Source: Mesotaenium endlicherianum (lineage: Eukaryota > Streptophyta > Zygnematophyceae > Zygnematales > Mesotaeniaceae). Taken from it: a DNA stretch of 64,000 bases. Every line of letters begins with the position of its first letter. The stretch's first letter is position 1. The DNA lies in assembly GCA_009602735.1 (NCBI GenBank), contig WELA01003775.1, positions 199,159 through 263,158 on the forward strand, written 5' to 3'. The translations under genes were made by a program, and so were the position numbers. Below are positions 21,801-35,333 of this stretch, one piece after another. The notes beneath the pieces are model-generated. The model ran no database searches and had not been told where the DNA came from. It worked only from the letters and a program-made list of their open reading frames with translations.

Positions 21801-24800
21801 ATGGGTGTGTGCGTCTGGGTTTGCACAGGCATGTCATGCATGCTGGGTCATGGAAACAAGGCATCAGCATTCTCCGTCGTCTGCTAAGCCTTGGCATCAC
21901 TCACCCTCACTCCCTTTTCGCACTCTCTCCACTCTCCCATTCTTGGGAAGCCAACTGGCATTGGGCACCTCAACGATGATACTGAGATACAACTTTTGCT
22001 TCTTCAAACTTCATATGGATCATAGACTGTGCTTTGTGTCCGTACATGAAAGAAGGAAAGCGAGCATGCCTCATCCAATGCCTGCTGATGCCTCACGCGG
22101 TGACGGTGACGGTGAGCAGGGAGGCTGGGCATTGTGGACCGTGACATCGTCGAGCTCAGCAACCTCCAGCGCCAGGTAGGCGCACGCGTGCATGCAGGCC
22201 CTCCCTGCCCTCCTGCCACCTGGCAGCAGCGGCCGGCAACAGTTGGCAGTAGTAGCAGCTGCCGCTTGCCAGCCAGCCCCAGCTGGCTGCACGTCAGCAG
22301 AGCCTGCACTATGCCTGCATCTCTGGGGCGTATTCTCTTGCAGGCGCTCTTAGCCGTGTGCGACTGCGTTCTTCCGAGGCAACAACAAAAGAGCGGGTAG
22401 TGGCTACGTGAGTGAGACTGGCTTGTTTTTTTCAAAAGCCGATGACGGTAGTACGTTGGCCGTGGTGCACTGCTCGCAGAAAAGCGACGTCAAGTAAGGA
22501 GAACGCAGAGACCAAACGTGTCTCATCTCTCCGCGTGTCCTGCCGTCCCTCTGCGCGTGTGCCGTCGGGGGGTGGGGCGCAGATAATGCACCGCGAACAC
22601 GACGTGGGGACCCACAAGTCGGACTCGGCCTCGGCCGCCTGCCTGGCGTGCGTCTCACAACCCTCGCCGTTGATCATCTGGATCGATGCTTCACTCTCTC
22701 GCTCCATGTCAAGCATCACCATTGGCGTTCCTGCCACTCTTTCATATGCAGGCAGTCTCGTGGTCTTTCTCTCTGCGGGCGCGCGCGCATGCGCATGCGC
22801 GCGTGTGTGTGTGCGTGTGCGTGCGTGCAGATGTGCTTGGCTTAGTGACTGGAGGGCACGAAAAGCGTGGCTGGATGTGCGCGGAGACAGGAGAAGGGTG
22901 TGTCGCTGCCCTTTCCCTCGCTCGTTTGGAGTGGCACTCTGCTTCTGGGTCTCCCCGGGAGCTTGAGGTTCTGGGCCGGGGGGGGCCAAGTCTTGGGGCT
23001 TAGGGGCAGAGGTGTTGGGGAGTTTTGACGAGGGGTCTAGTGGGGTCCACCGCCGATTTTGCATGCTCACAGGCGTAAGTAATTGATATTATATAGAATA
23101 AAAGGGCCTTATACAAATCCTTGAGTATTCGAATTGCACTCCAAGTTGTAGGGAGCTGGGACTAGGAGTGCATGCGTTAGCTGGGGTGCTATTGCGTGTC
23201 TGAGCTTCTGGTTCTGGCTCTTTCGAGGCCTAATGATTGGGTGGGGGGGCCGCGGTTGGAGTTCAACATGTTAGGGTTGAAAGAGAGGGCTGAGCCACTC
23301 CCAAGCTTAGGATTTGGGCTTTCATCAAGTGGGGGGCTGTCCGGTCTAGCGTGCGAAGGGGGGGGGAGGAGGTGGGGGATGGGAGGGGTGGCGGGGGCTG
23401 CGGTCTTCTAGAGATGCAAGGGGGCACGCGCGTGGGCATGTGGCCCCTGGCTGCACTCAGCGAGTTGCTAGCATCAGGCTCAGGGTTGGGTCAGAGTCCG
23501 TGCTAGGGCCAGGGCCGAGGCCGGGGTTTAAGTGCTGGCAGGTGGCAGAAGCTTTTCTGATGGGGGTTGCTGGGTCCACTTTGTGCCTGAGGTGGGGGCA
23601 TGTTGCATGTTGCACGAGGAGGCACGATGGAGTGGGTGATGTGTGGCATGCGTCGCAGTTGTGTGTGCGTGTGTCTGCGTCCATGTGTGTGCGTGCGCGT
23701 GTGTGCTTTTTGTGTGTCTGTGTGTGTCTGACACGTGTGGCATGTGCGCGTGTGTGCTTTGTGTGTGTGTGTGTGTGACGTGTGGCAAGTGGCGTGCAAT
23801 GTTCTACCCACATTCGTGAACCACGAGGATGCATGCAACGGAGGCAGGTGACATGTGGCACGATGTAGCTCGCATGCGAGTGACACGTTGCACCCAAGAA
23901 ACATGGCAAGGGTGCGGGTGCGAGTGCGGGCGCGGGAGGTGGGGGCAGGCTGAACTCGGGCATCCACGTGGACGCGTACCACAACGGTCTCACGCCCGCC
24001 AACGCACTCGCCATCGTGCGCCAGTCAGTTTGCATCTCCCCTTGCCTCCCCTTGCTTGTCCTTCCTTGCTTCTCCCTCATCTCCTGCTCCTTCCGCCTTC
24101 TGTATTTCCTCCTTCCTCTCCACCTTTTTCTCACTCCTGCTCCTCACTTCACTCCTGCTCCTGCTTCTGCTTCTGCTCCGGCTCCTTCTTCCTCTCCTTT
24201 CCCAATCTTTGTGCTCAACCTGGACTTTGCTTTGACAGCTTCCTCGCACGCATGTACGCTACCTCTTGTTTGTCCTGTGTGTGCACGTGCGTATACTGTG
24301 CTCGACGCCCACTCACCCGCGTGCTTCTGTGCTATATGCCTTATACCCGTTCACATACATACTTGAGATTTTCTTAGGCCGACACATAGATACGCCTGTG
24401 CATGTGTGTGCATGTGCCTGTGTGTTTGTGTGCGTACGAGTATGTGCGCACACTTGTATGTGTGTGTGCGTGTGTGTGTGTGTGCGCGTGCACGCTTGCG
24501 CGCCTGTGCATGTGCGTGCGTGTTGGTGAGCTTCCCTTGCCATTCTGGTGAGCAGATATGACGTGGTGCTGGACTGCTCCGACAACGCGGCCACGCGCTA
24601 CCTCGTCAACGACGCCTCCATCATGTGCCGCAAGGTAGGCGCGCTCTGCTGCCCAGGAGGCCGCCTCACAATCTGCCACATGGCGCTGCTTATGAGCGCG
24701 CTCGGCACACCTCCTGCAGACGACGCATCAAGTTGCTTGCTTGCCATGTCATACTTTGTGCCTTCTCTTCCCCCCTTCCCTCTCTCGCCCTCAGCTCCTA

Positions 24801-27800
24801 GCCGCGCTGGGCTTCACCTGAGCTGGACATCTGTCAGAGCATGAGCGCGTGCACGCTCGCACGCATTCCTTGTTCTCTGATTGTATGCTCCGTCCTGCCG
24901 CCCAAGCCACGCGCTTGCTTGCACTCCACGACACGCTTGGGTGCTGCCACCTGGGTGCCACAGTTGGGTGTGTGAACCCCGCGCTGGCTGTGTTGACATG
25001 TCCCTCAGCTTCCATCTCGACCTTGGCTGTAATACTGGCTGAGCGAACAAGAGCTTGTGCGTGCATTTCTCCCCTATTTTTGGTGGGGTGGGGGAGAGGG
25101 GAGGGGGGGAGAAAAGAATAAATAAGTGAGAGAAAACACGACAGAGCAAGACGTGTCACAAGCCCTAGATTTGGAATCCTCCCTTTTGGACACTTACGAT
25201 TGGCCTGCTGCTGTACGTGCGGGACTTGCTGTTGCATTGGGTGGTGCGCAGCCATTGGTGTCAGGAGCAGCCTTGGGGACAGAGGGACAGGTGTCAACAC
25301 GCCCCCCCTTATCTCATCCACTCTTCTCTCTGCCTGCTGCCCTGCCACCGTGTTCTTGTCCTGTACCTCTTGTTGGTTCATCTCGCCTTTGTTGAAATCG
25401 CATTCTGTTTAGGAATCTATCTCACCTTATTTTTCAGAGAACGGAAAAGCTGAGGCTTGACCACAGGTTGCATGTGACGTGTGTACTCCCTCTCTCTCCA
25501 TAAGTATGTATGTGTATGTATGATTCCATATTCATGTGAAGATGAGCACGCGGCTGCAGGTTTGTATGTCGATGCGTGTGGCTGCGTCTGGGTCCATGCA
25601 CTTTGGAGGTGTCCGTACGCACTTACTTTTTCAATGCGCGTGTGTCTGCGAGCGAGTACGGGGGAAGCTCGGGGGGTAGGAAAATCATGGAGGGTTAAGC
25701 TTGAGCTTTTTTGTCTTTGACTGCCCTTATACTCACGCAGGTGTGTATGTTCATGTGGCTGGTGGTGCGGGGTGGGGTGCCAACAGCTCACGGTGTTTGG
25801 CTGGCGGGACGGCCCGTGTTACAGGTGCCTGTTCCCGCAGGCCCCGCCAGCTGGCGCCTGCCAGCGATGCGCTGACTCGGGCGTCCTCGGCCCTGGTGCG
25901 GGCTCTCACCCGCAGAATGATCACTTCAGACCCCTTCTCTCTTCCTCGCCCTCATCAGGCTGTGCCTGGGCTCCCTTAGTTTTCTTATGGCTCCCAAACC
26001 TGAACCTCCCAAACCTGAACCCGGACCGGGAGTAAACCTGAACCTGAACCCGAGCCAGTGAACCAAGCCTGTGCCTTTCCCTGGACCCAGACTCGAACCC
26101 GATCCACGCGCGTACGTTGTGTGCATGCATGTGTGTGGGGCGTGTTTGTGCAGGGTTGTGTGTGCGTGCGCGCGTGTACATGTCGGCGTGTGTGTTTGTG
26201 TGCCTGTGTGTGTTGTGCACTCGCGCAGGATTGCAAGCTGCTCGGAGTGGGACAAAGACGATTGGTGTATGTATGGGGGCTAAGTGCCCAAACTTGTCCC
26301 AAACAGGTTGAGCCCGGGCAAATTTGCTAAACCCGAGTCTCAATTCCAGCCTGAACGCGAACCCAGACTGGCATCGAGCCCACACCTACACCCAAGCCTG
26401 CTCATGTGAGAATGTGCGCGCTGGCTGGATGCGGTTGCCAAGGGGGCAATGCTGGCTGTGGGGAGATGGGAGCTGTTGCTTCTCCCAAGCTGATGGTCTT
26501 TGAGCTCGAGCTCACACCCAAACCCAAAGTTCAAACCAAGCCTGGTGTGGATCCCAAGCCTGTGACCATCCCAGACGCAAATCTGGCCCCACTGCCAGGT
26601 CTGAAGCCCCAGCCCCAGCCCCAGCCCCAGCCCCAACCCACGCTCAAACTCAAGCTCGACTTCCAAGCCTAAACCCGGCACTATCTGCGCGTGCTTGCGC
26701 CCGTGTGCGTGTGCGTGTGCATGTGCGCGTGTGTGTGCGTGCGTGTGTTGGCGGCGCGTGCGCGCGCGCGGGGGGGCAAGGAGGCAGTGCCGGGCGTGAT
26801 CGGCGCCATGCAGGCCATGGAGGCCATCAAGGCGGTGAGCGCGTGCGGCGGGGGCGGCCACGTGCTGGGCGGCCGCATGCTGCTCTACGACGCCATCGCC
26901 GCCCGCATGCTCAAGGTGCGTGCGCTCCTCGCGTATGTGCACGCGCTTCAGTTTGTCTGTGCGGGCATGTGCGTGTGCGCATCGAGTGCATGGGTGTGTG
27001 CGGGAGTGGGCGGGGTGTGGGTTTGTGCGTGTGCATGTGTCCTGTGTATATGGTGTGCGCATGTGTCTTACATTGCGGGTATATACTTTGCCCATTAAGC
27101 GTGCGTGTATGGATTCAATCAGTTAACATTTCTTCCTGCACAAAGCAAGCGGTTCTGTTCTTTTTTTTGACTTACTCGACGGTCCTGTCTTGTGTACCAC
27201 GCAATGCCCTCTCTGAACTGTGTGTTGGAGCATCTGGGAGCGCAGGTGCTGCTGCAGGAAGGCCAGCTCGTGCACCCTTGGGGCCCAGAAACTTGGACTT
27301 CTAGGCCAAGACCTGAAGCCCCAGCCTTTTCAGGCCTTCTCAAAATGCTGAGTTGTACGCCCCCCACGCTCTCACTCACATTGTGATTGAATGATCTGGT
27401 GGTCTGTGGTACAGGTACAGCTGCGGGGGAGGGCAAGCGAGTGCGCCGTGTGTGGGGACCACCCGACGCTCACGCCGGCCACCCTGGCAACTTACGACTA
27501 CGCCGCCTTCACGGGCGGCCAGCTCAACGACAGCGTAAGAACACACGAAACTGTTCTAAACAGTAACATAAGTACATGCTTGTATGCCATCAATGCCTGA
27601 TTTTACGGTCCTAATTTGGTCAAGAGGCAAAGGGAGAGAGGGACGGGGAGAGGGAGGAGGAGGGGGAAGGGGAGGGGGAGGCGAAAGGCGGGGCAAAATG
27701 TTAGCCGTTCACTTTTTGTGAGAGCTCAGTTATGTTGAACAGATCATTGTTGACGCTTGCTTGATGCTTTGGTGTTTTATTTGGCAAGAGGTATTCAGAA

Positions 27801-28846
27801 CGTGTTCATGCTCCACAAAGCATTACGTCATAGCATGATCAAGAAATACGTTAATCCTGGGGCTTTGCTTCTCTTCTCAATGAGGAATGCGTGAGCAGGC
27901 GCCCGAGAGGCTCCAGACGGTGCCCCTCTCGCACACCATCTCAGCAGACGGGTACGCGCACGCAGCGACATCTGGCAAGGCGCACGTCCTGCTCGACGTG
28001 AGGGTCGCCCACGAGTTTGAGATTGTGGCCCTCCCCGGCTCTCTGAACATCCCCCTCTCCCAGCTCGACGAGCGCCTCCCGGAGCTTCGAGCGGCCATGG
28101 GGGCCGCTGCGCGACCCCTTCCCGACATTGCCGAGCAGAAGGGCAAAGAGAAGGGCGGGGAGGAGCAAGGTGGAAGAAGCAACAGCAGGGGGCGCGATTC
28201 GGCTGATCGTGACGAGAATGCAGGTGTGCCCCAGGAAGCGCATGGCCGGGCTGCTGACGCTGATGCTGCTGCTCCTGGTGCTGGTGGCGCTGGCAGTGCT
28301 GCCCGTGCTTCTTCTGATGCTGATGGTGGTGCTGGTGCTGGTGCTGGTGCTGGTGCTGGTGCTGGTGCTGGATCCATTGGTGCTGCTGGTGCTGCTGCAC
28401 CTGTGACGGAAGGAGGGAACGCAGAGTTGGATGCAGGAGCGAGTGCACTTGCGGATGGAAGCGGCGCGGAGGTGCCCCATGAGGGTGGGAACATCGGCAG
28501 GGAGGGCACTAGCTCCCCTCCTGGGAGCTCCCTGAGAACTGGCTCAGGTAAGGCAGGGGGTGTAAGTGGAGAACAAGATTCGTCAAAGATGGAGGCCCCT
28601 GATGGTGCTGATGCATCACACAGGCCTGCGAGGGAGAATGCCTACGTGGCTCAGGCAGAGCAAGACGACATTGAGAATGTGCAAGAAGTGCCGGAAGTTG
28701 CGGTGTACGTGGTGTGTCGAAGGGGCAATGACTCGCAGTTGGCTGTGCAAAAGCTGCGTCAAGTCGGAAATATCTGTGCGTTTGACATCACGGGCGGTCT
28801 TCAGGCTTGGACCAAATTCGTTGACCCGACCTTCCCTTCCTACTGA
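18885..28846 (+). CDS. CNX5: CNX5/MOCS3/Uba4: adenylyltransferase and sulfurtransferase
   Basis: Twelve exons: 18885-18947, 19566-19689, 20572-20664, 22120-22175, 22583-22647, 23949-24023, 24556-24634, 25252-25290, 25787-25895, 26788-26915, 27415-27534 and 27899-28846. All phases fit; 632 residues. The protein adenylates and then thiolates the C-terminus of the small molybdopterin synthase subunit and of the URM1 carrier for tRNA thiolation. The E1-like domain shows [15 protein letters not shown], nucleotide loop GAGGLG (76-81), [11 protein letters not shown] and [19 protein letters not shown]. Zinc pairs are Cys209/212 and Cys287/290; the crossover Cys is Cys226 in [11 protein letters not shown]. 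The C-terminal rhodanese domain has [12 protein letters not shown] near 350 and active-site loop VCRRGND with Cys590, ending [17 protein letters not shown]. An Ala/Gly/Glu-rich insert of about 195 residues (about 387-584) splits the rhodanese fold. The first exon is the least certain. Confidence 0.93.
25979..26670. repeat. Degenerate AAACCC/GAACCC-type repeats in a CNX5 intron
   Basis: Three blocks (about 25990-26100, 26325-26400, 26505-26670) of imperfect CC(A/T)GAACC, CCCAAACCC and CCCCAG units, with TG-rich DNA between. The last block includes four CCCCAG units. Similar sequence recurs at about 41515-41600. Confidence 0.7.
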
Positions 28847-30976
28847 ATGTGAATTTTACAAGCTGATATATAAATTGCCTTCTTGAGTTGGAATCTCAAA
28901 TTATTTAGGCAAAGAGGAGCGTAGACTATTAGAAGGCTCATATTGTTATTGAGATGTCCACAAGCGTCTAGTGTACACAGCCTCACGTCAGCTTTCATGC
29001 CTTTATCCCTGTTTCTTATTCACACCGTCCTCGCCTCATACATCAACAAGATGCTTGGCTTTTTATTGCACCAAATAAATTTAGCCTTCTTGCACACCTG
29101 ACGTCACTACGTGCAATGCAATCCTCCCTGTCGCATTGTGTCGATGAGTTATGTTAATTCAAGAACCAATGAATGTTTGGCCTTCTCATGCAACACTGCA
29201 ACAAATGTGCAAGAATTGCATCAAAGTATAGCCAAATTAAGCCCGAGCTGGAGACATGGTAGGCAAGAGCCAATCGACCAGCCAATCTCAGCCTGTGCCA
29301 AACGCGCAGTAGTGGAGGGTACAAATTTCATGGTGGTTACAAATAGTTGAATCGAGTGGCACATGGCATACATTTTGCGAGGAGGGCAAGAGGTCCCAAA
29401 GTACTATGGACATCCAAACACTTGGCAAAATAAAGAGCTATGAAGTCAATTCAACGTAATGAGCGCTTTCAGTCGCTAGCGAGGCGCATATGTCCAAATT
29501 CAACGATAAGTTAACTTCTGCCAAAAAAAGAGTCTGTTTTTAACCTACCTGAAGGAGTGTGGCAGCATGAATTAATTTGTGTACATACAATCACAGGCCT
29601 CACGAAAAGAGGTGAAGCGCCGGGCATGCCCGCGTTTGCCAGGAAGCTTTTGACGGATGTAAAAGAAAGAACCCATGGGGGTAATTACCTTCAGGATTTC
29701 AGATTGCGCCCAACCTTCAACAATTTGAGTAGCGACCTGAATTCACATTCACTTTCTCAACAAGTTAATAGCGATCTAATATTAAGTTAATTTGTGATGT
29801 GGATCATAGTGACTTGAAATCAGAACAGGAAAATCAGTGAAAGGATTCAAAGTCTATAGTTCTGGAAAAATTAGCGCCAATTTCCCCCCCCCCCATAATA
29901 AGTAAGAAGAATACCCACTTTTTGAGGCGTATAGTTGACTGTTGACGAGGTCAACATCCTTCAGACGGCCACACAAAAAGTGTGGACCAGCGCACGTCAA
30001 GTGTGGTTCGACATGGTCCGACATGCATAGGTGTGCATAGGCATTACTGGGCACGACCGGGCACAGACTGGGCACGACCGTGCACTGCAGTTGCGCTCTG
30101 CCATGCACAGCCAGTGCACAGCCATGCACCTGCCATGCACAGCCAGATGCAACAGAGTTTTACCGGGGTCTCTCAGTCTCTCGTGGTCTCTCACATTTGT
30201 TGACTTTGCGCACGTGCTCCCAAGTGTCGCGCTTGCAGGTGCTTACAGGAAATCTGTCGCTTCTAACGTGCGTCCGACAGCTGACAGACCCCTTCAAAAG
30301 CAATTACACAGCGGAATTTATAACATCGTGCAGTGGTCATGATTTCTAGCTCTTCAAGAGGGCAAAAAGTAGATCCATGACACTTATTTTGAAGGCAGCA
30401 GATCTATGATTGTAACTGCGAAGGAAGTTTTGAAGTAGCTACGAGGTGCGAGAATTTGAAAAATATGCGGAATAGCAAGGGTACCTCATAGGATTCATTC
30501 TATAAGCTTATAAGTGACTATGATAATTTAACGTTGTTTTCGACTACGAAATTACATTTCCATGCACTGGTGGAACTCTCACAAAATAGCTCATTGTTTA
30601 GTATCCTTTTGATTTTTATTATGTAGAGAACATGAGAAAAGCTGCAAAAGAGGACAACGATCCGGCAACTGTGGAAACTTTATGTTCCAAAATTATGTCA
30701 ACGCAGATCATACCAGTCTCCCACATAAAATGCAGGCTTGAAAATCCTAAAATTCACTAGCCACAAGGCACACGTCTATGACTTTCAAGTGAGGGAGCGG
30801 GGAAAGAAAATTTGAACGCGATCGCGAGGGACGATCAATTCGGCGACGCCCATTTCTACTGTCAGAAAAGAGGATGACTCGTTCAGCCCTCGTCAAGCAC
30901 CTTATCTGGGTCTACGCCCACCCTTCTGCACAAACTCGAAAACAAGGGGCACGGGCAGGGGAGTGAAACCCCCAGG
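28847..30976. other. Intergenic region, AT-rich
   Basis: Lies between the CNX5 stop and the ATG of the Calx-beta gene. AT-richer than the genes around it, no supported exon. A cluster of short direct repeats sits at 29990-30150. Promoter elements of the downstream gene must lie toward 30900, but none is recognisable by eye. Confidence 0.5.
29990..30150. repeat. Short tandem and interspersed repeats
   Basis: Units GGGCACGACC (twice), GTGCATAGG variants, CCATGCACAGCCA (twice) and related GCACAGCCA/GCACCTGCC variants lie within 160 bases. No gene or mobile-element end was seen around them. Confidence 0.7.
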
Positions 30977-31949
30977 ATGGCAAACTCCCCCCACTATGAA
31001 GGAGGGGAAGCACATTACTATGGGAGTATGGGGGGAGTGGGGAGTGAATCTACCAGTATTCACGAACCCACCCAAGGTGAAGGAGGTGACGCCGATCTGT
31101 TGAGAAGGAGCTTTGACACCAGCCCAGCTCCTCGAGGGTCACAGACGGTGCCAGGTGGAACTGACGCTTGTCAGTCTCCAGGCTTGAGTGGGGGAGAGGT
31201 TCTTGGGCGGCGGGGGGGGACAACTGACTTGCCAGCCAGCCCTGGCAGCTCGGCACCAGGGCATGGGGAGGGTGGAAATGATTCGACGCCTCGCGGTCTC
31301 CGCAGCTTTCTTCCGTCGATTCTCGGCAAACTGCCGCCCACTGAGAGACAGGAGGCGCTCCAGCGAGCTCAGAGCGCCGGCTTCGCGCCAGATGGCGCTC
31401 TGGGAGACGATGGCCTGGCTGGCACCAACGCCAGGCTGCAGGGCGGGGGGGGATCGACGGGCGGCCTGAGGCACGCCTTTGGAGGGAGCATAGGGATGAG
31501 CAAGTCGCCTCTGGACAGGTGGCAGTCGCTGAAGACATCCGTCAAGCTCCTGACTCCCTCGAAAATGCATCTCTTCAAGAATGCGTCCCAGTCGTCGCAC
31601 GGGGGCGCGCTCGAGCGAGGATCGTCGGCGCTGCTGCAGGAGGTGCATTGAAGCTGACCCCGTCTCCCAGCTCGCTCTCTCCCTTCCCTCTTCCTGTCCC
31701 TCATCTCGATCGTTCTCCAGTTCGGGAGATTGAACAGTATGGTGGAGGTAGTTGGTCAACCCCTTCTTAGGACTATAAGTGATTTTTTTCTTTCCTCAAA
31801 AGAGGGCTAGCTCTGCCGCGTTGCGTGAGCTTGTTTTAGGGGGAGCACAAGAGGAATGTTAAGCACGCTTATAGTCATCCCCACATTTCAGAATTTTTCC
31901 GGTCCACGCCCATGGGCACACACTGATACGCTCTCAGGCACACACACAA

Positions 31950-32018
<69 letters not shown>

Positions 32019-35000
32019 CACACACTCACCCTCGCTCATACACACTCACGTCTTCTGCTGCATGGGTTGCTGCGTGGTGGGCTGCGCTGGTATGGTGCGG
32101 GGTGGGGTGTTTGCGGCGGACCCGGGGGGGGGGTGGGATTTGGTAATCAAGCAGGAGGCGGCAGCCGCAGCTCTGCCCGGATGGCGGCGCCTGCTGCGCG
32201 CGAAGGAGGCAGATCAGGGGGAGGCGGAGTTTGCGGTGGCTTCCACTGTGTGCACCGTCGTCGACTCTCCCCACAAGATGGCTCGGGTATGCGCTCCCCC
32301 CCCTCTTTTGCCCCCGCAGGCTGGGCCTGGCAGGGGTGGGCGGGACGCTTTCGACAGGCTCTCCTTCCCGCTCCACCTGTTGGAATGTCGGGATAGATGG
32401 GGCATATTAGATAGACGACTGCACTAGCCTCGAGAGCACACGGGCGGGGGGTCACTGTTGCATCACTCGGAATGCTGTCAGAAATTCGACGCGCTTCAGA
32501 GGCGGTTTTCAAATACTTTAAAGTCTGCCAGTGCAGTGACAACGGAGTTAGACTGCACGGGTGTGGGATAGGACGAAAGAATGTGTGTGCAGGTGGCGCG
32601 AGGGGCGCCTGGGGCTTACTGCCTTCCAACTGGCGGGGCCTGCTTGAGCAGGTGACAGTTGTCAGGGTGAGGGGTGGCGACGAGGCGGCCACGGTGTTTT
32701 ACACCACCAAGGACATCAAACACGGCGCCAGGTGGGCGCGCTCTCATTCACTCACTCCCTCCGGTGCGGCCTGTGGCGGCGCCTGTCGCCCGTGCGGCGT
32801 CTCTGCTTCAAGGATTTGGGTCTGGGTTTGAAATTTTGCGGTTGAGAGGCAGGTGCCCGTGACGACATCAGGCACAGCGGTCCCAGGTGTGCACTTCTTA
32901 CTGGGGACTCGTGGCTCGCGCCTGATGAGAGGATTGACATTTTCCCTATAGCTATATTTTTGTGAAATACATTTGGACAAGCGTGTGTCCACGTGTGCCC
33001 CTTCTGTGCGCGTGCGCGAGCTGCGGCTTCGACGCTCACGCAGCAGGCAAGAGCCGCAGTTTGTGTTTACTCGGGAAAGAGCGGGGGCCGAGGGGGAGGG
33101 AGGGGGGGGTGTGGCGTCTGCAGGGCGGGGCAGGACTACGAGCTGACGCAGGGCGAGCTGCGCTTTGGCGACGGCGAGTTCAGCTGCAACATCTGCGTGC
33201 CCATCTTGCCCAACCGCGGCTACCAGGGCAGCAAGTACGCCGCCGCCGCCCCCTCGCTGCCACCGCCTCCCTGCTGCTCGCCTGCCCTCGTTCTTGACAT
33301 TCTCGTGTGCCCCCCTTCTCGCTCACTTCCATCCCTATTTTGGCGCCAGCTCCCGACTGCGGAGTTTCTCGATGCATCAGCCCGGAGCTGGCGTGTGTCG
33401 GCAGCGTAACGATCACGAAGAAGTTTGACCAAGTCTCTTGACCCTGGAAACTTCCGGCCCTCACGCAGCGCCACTTGGCACCGGGCGGCAGGACGTTCGA
33501 GGTGGTGCTGACGGGCGCCGACGGCGGGCGGCTGGGCGAGCACCGCAAGACAGCTGTCACGATCCTGGAGACGGACCTGCGGCTGTACGTGCGCATCCTG
33601 GACTCGCCCTGGTTCGGCCTGCTCACCTTCCTGGCCACCGCCTTCACGCTCGTGGGCGCCAGCGTCAGCCTCGTGCTCTTCGATAAGCACGCCGACCCCG
33701 CCATCACGTGCGCCCCCTCACCCACCCCCTCTCGCTTAAACCCTAATCTTGCCAAACCCGGAACCCTTCCGCGCGCAGCTTGAACGCTGGCTGCTGAAGG
33801 CGGGAGCGTGAGACCTGAGGCCTGGCTGTCTGGAGCCCTCGTGGAGTGGCGCTGCATTCCGTCGAGTGCTCGACTCTACACTGGGTCTGCCCCCTCCCCC
33901 CCCTCCCTGCCGGGGCTGACGGCGTTCAAGATTTCCCCATGGCTCCACTCTCCTGCAAGCAGCCCACACTCTGTTGCACGGGACCACGTGCACATGCGTG
34001 CGCACGGACGCTCTCTCTCTCTCTCTTTCCATCTTTGCAGCACCCCCACCGGCCCACCCAGGGCACGCCATTGCAAGATGCAAAGGTCAGGTGGAGACAG
34101 GAGGTGCAGTCCTGCCGGGCTCTGACCCCAACACCTCTCCGGCTCCCTCTCGCGCCCTTCTCCCTGCGTGTGCTTGTGGGCGTCTGTGCATACACGTGCG
34201 TTGCGTGCGCAGCTCGTGTGCGCGCTCGTGCTCGTGCTTGTGTATGTGCGTGCGTGCGCGCGCGCGCGGGAGTCCCTGTCCGCCCGCATGCATGTTCGTG
34301 CCTGATACCTGCGTCCGTGCGTGCGCGTGCGTCCATGCGTGTGAGCGTGAGCGTGTGCGTGTGTGTGCTGTGTGGGCGTGCGCGTGCGCGTGCGCGCGCA
34401 GGGCAGTGACGCTGGCGTGCATGCTGGTGTTTGGCGTGGAGATGTGGGCGCTGGGGTGGGTGAAGCGCTGGAGCTACGTGCTCTCCACCTTCTTCTTCAT
34501 GGACGTCGTTGCCCTGCTGGGCCTCTTCTTCTTCCTGCCCGTGCTGCCGCGCCAGGCGTGGGGCCGCTGGCTCGGGGAGTCCAACCTTGGCATCCTTGCC
34601 ATCGCTCGCGCCGCCAGGTGTGTGCGCCTCTCCTGCCCCCCTTGCTCTCTGCTTGTGCTGAGGACCCCACTCCCGCTGCCGAGATGTGCGGACGCTGACA
34701 ACATCGTCACAACCTTCACTTCAAACCCCATGCCCTCAGACCCTACACACCCAGAACCCTGTCGTCTCTTCCCCCCCTCCCGCCCCAACTCCCCCTCGCC
34801 CTCGCCCCTCTCTCCCTGCATGTCGTCTTCTGCCCCCCTCACACCTCGACCATCCCTTCTGTCTCCCCTGGTCTGCCAGTCGGCTCTCCCCCAGAAATGT
34901 TTCAAGGGACTGCTTTAGAGCGGCACGGGAGGCGTCTGCGGGAGAAAGGAGGTTCTTCAGCTTGCCTGTTGTCCGCTGCAACGGCGTAAGGGTCTGCGCC

Positions 35001-35298
35001 TGCCTGCCTTGCCACGCTGGTGCTTGTTTGCGTTAACCCGTAAGAACGCCGGAAGAAGGAAGCCGAGGAGGAGGAGGAGGAGGAGGACGACGGAGCCAAT
35101 GGGGCCTTCTGTGCTCCTCCCATGTGGCAGGGGTGGTGTGCATCTGCCCTCTTGTACTGCCACTTTCTGAGGCTTATACTGAAAACTTCTTCGTGGGATG
35201 CCTGGGGGGATGCCTGTGAGCGCGCTTTCTTGTGTATGTGTTCTGATTGTTTGTGTGCGTGTGTGTGCGTGTGTGCATGTGCTTTTGTGCACATCTGT

Positions 35299-35333
<35 letters not shown>

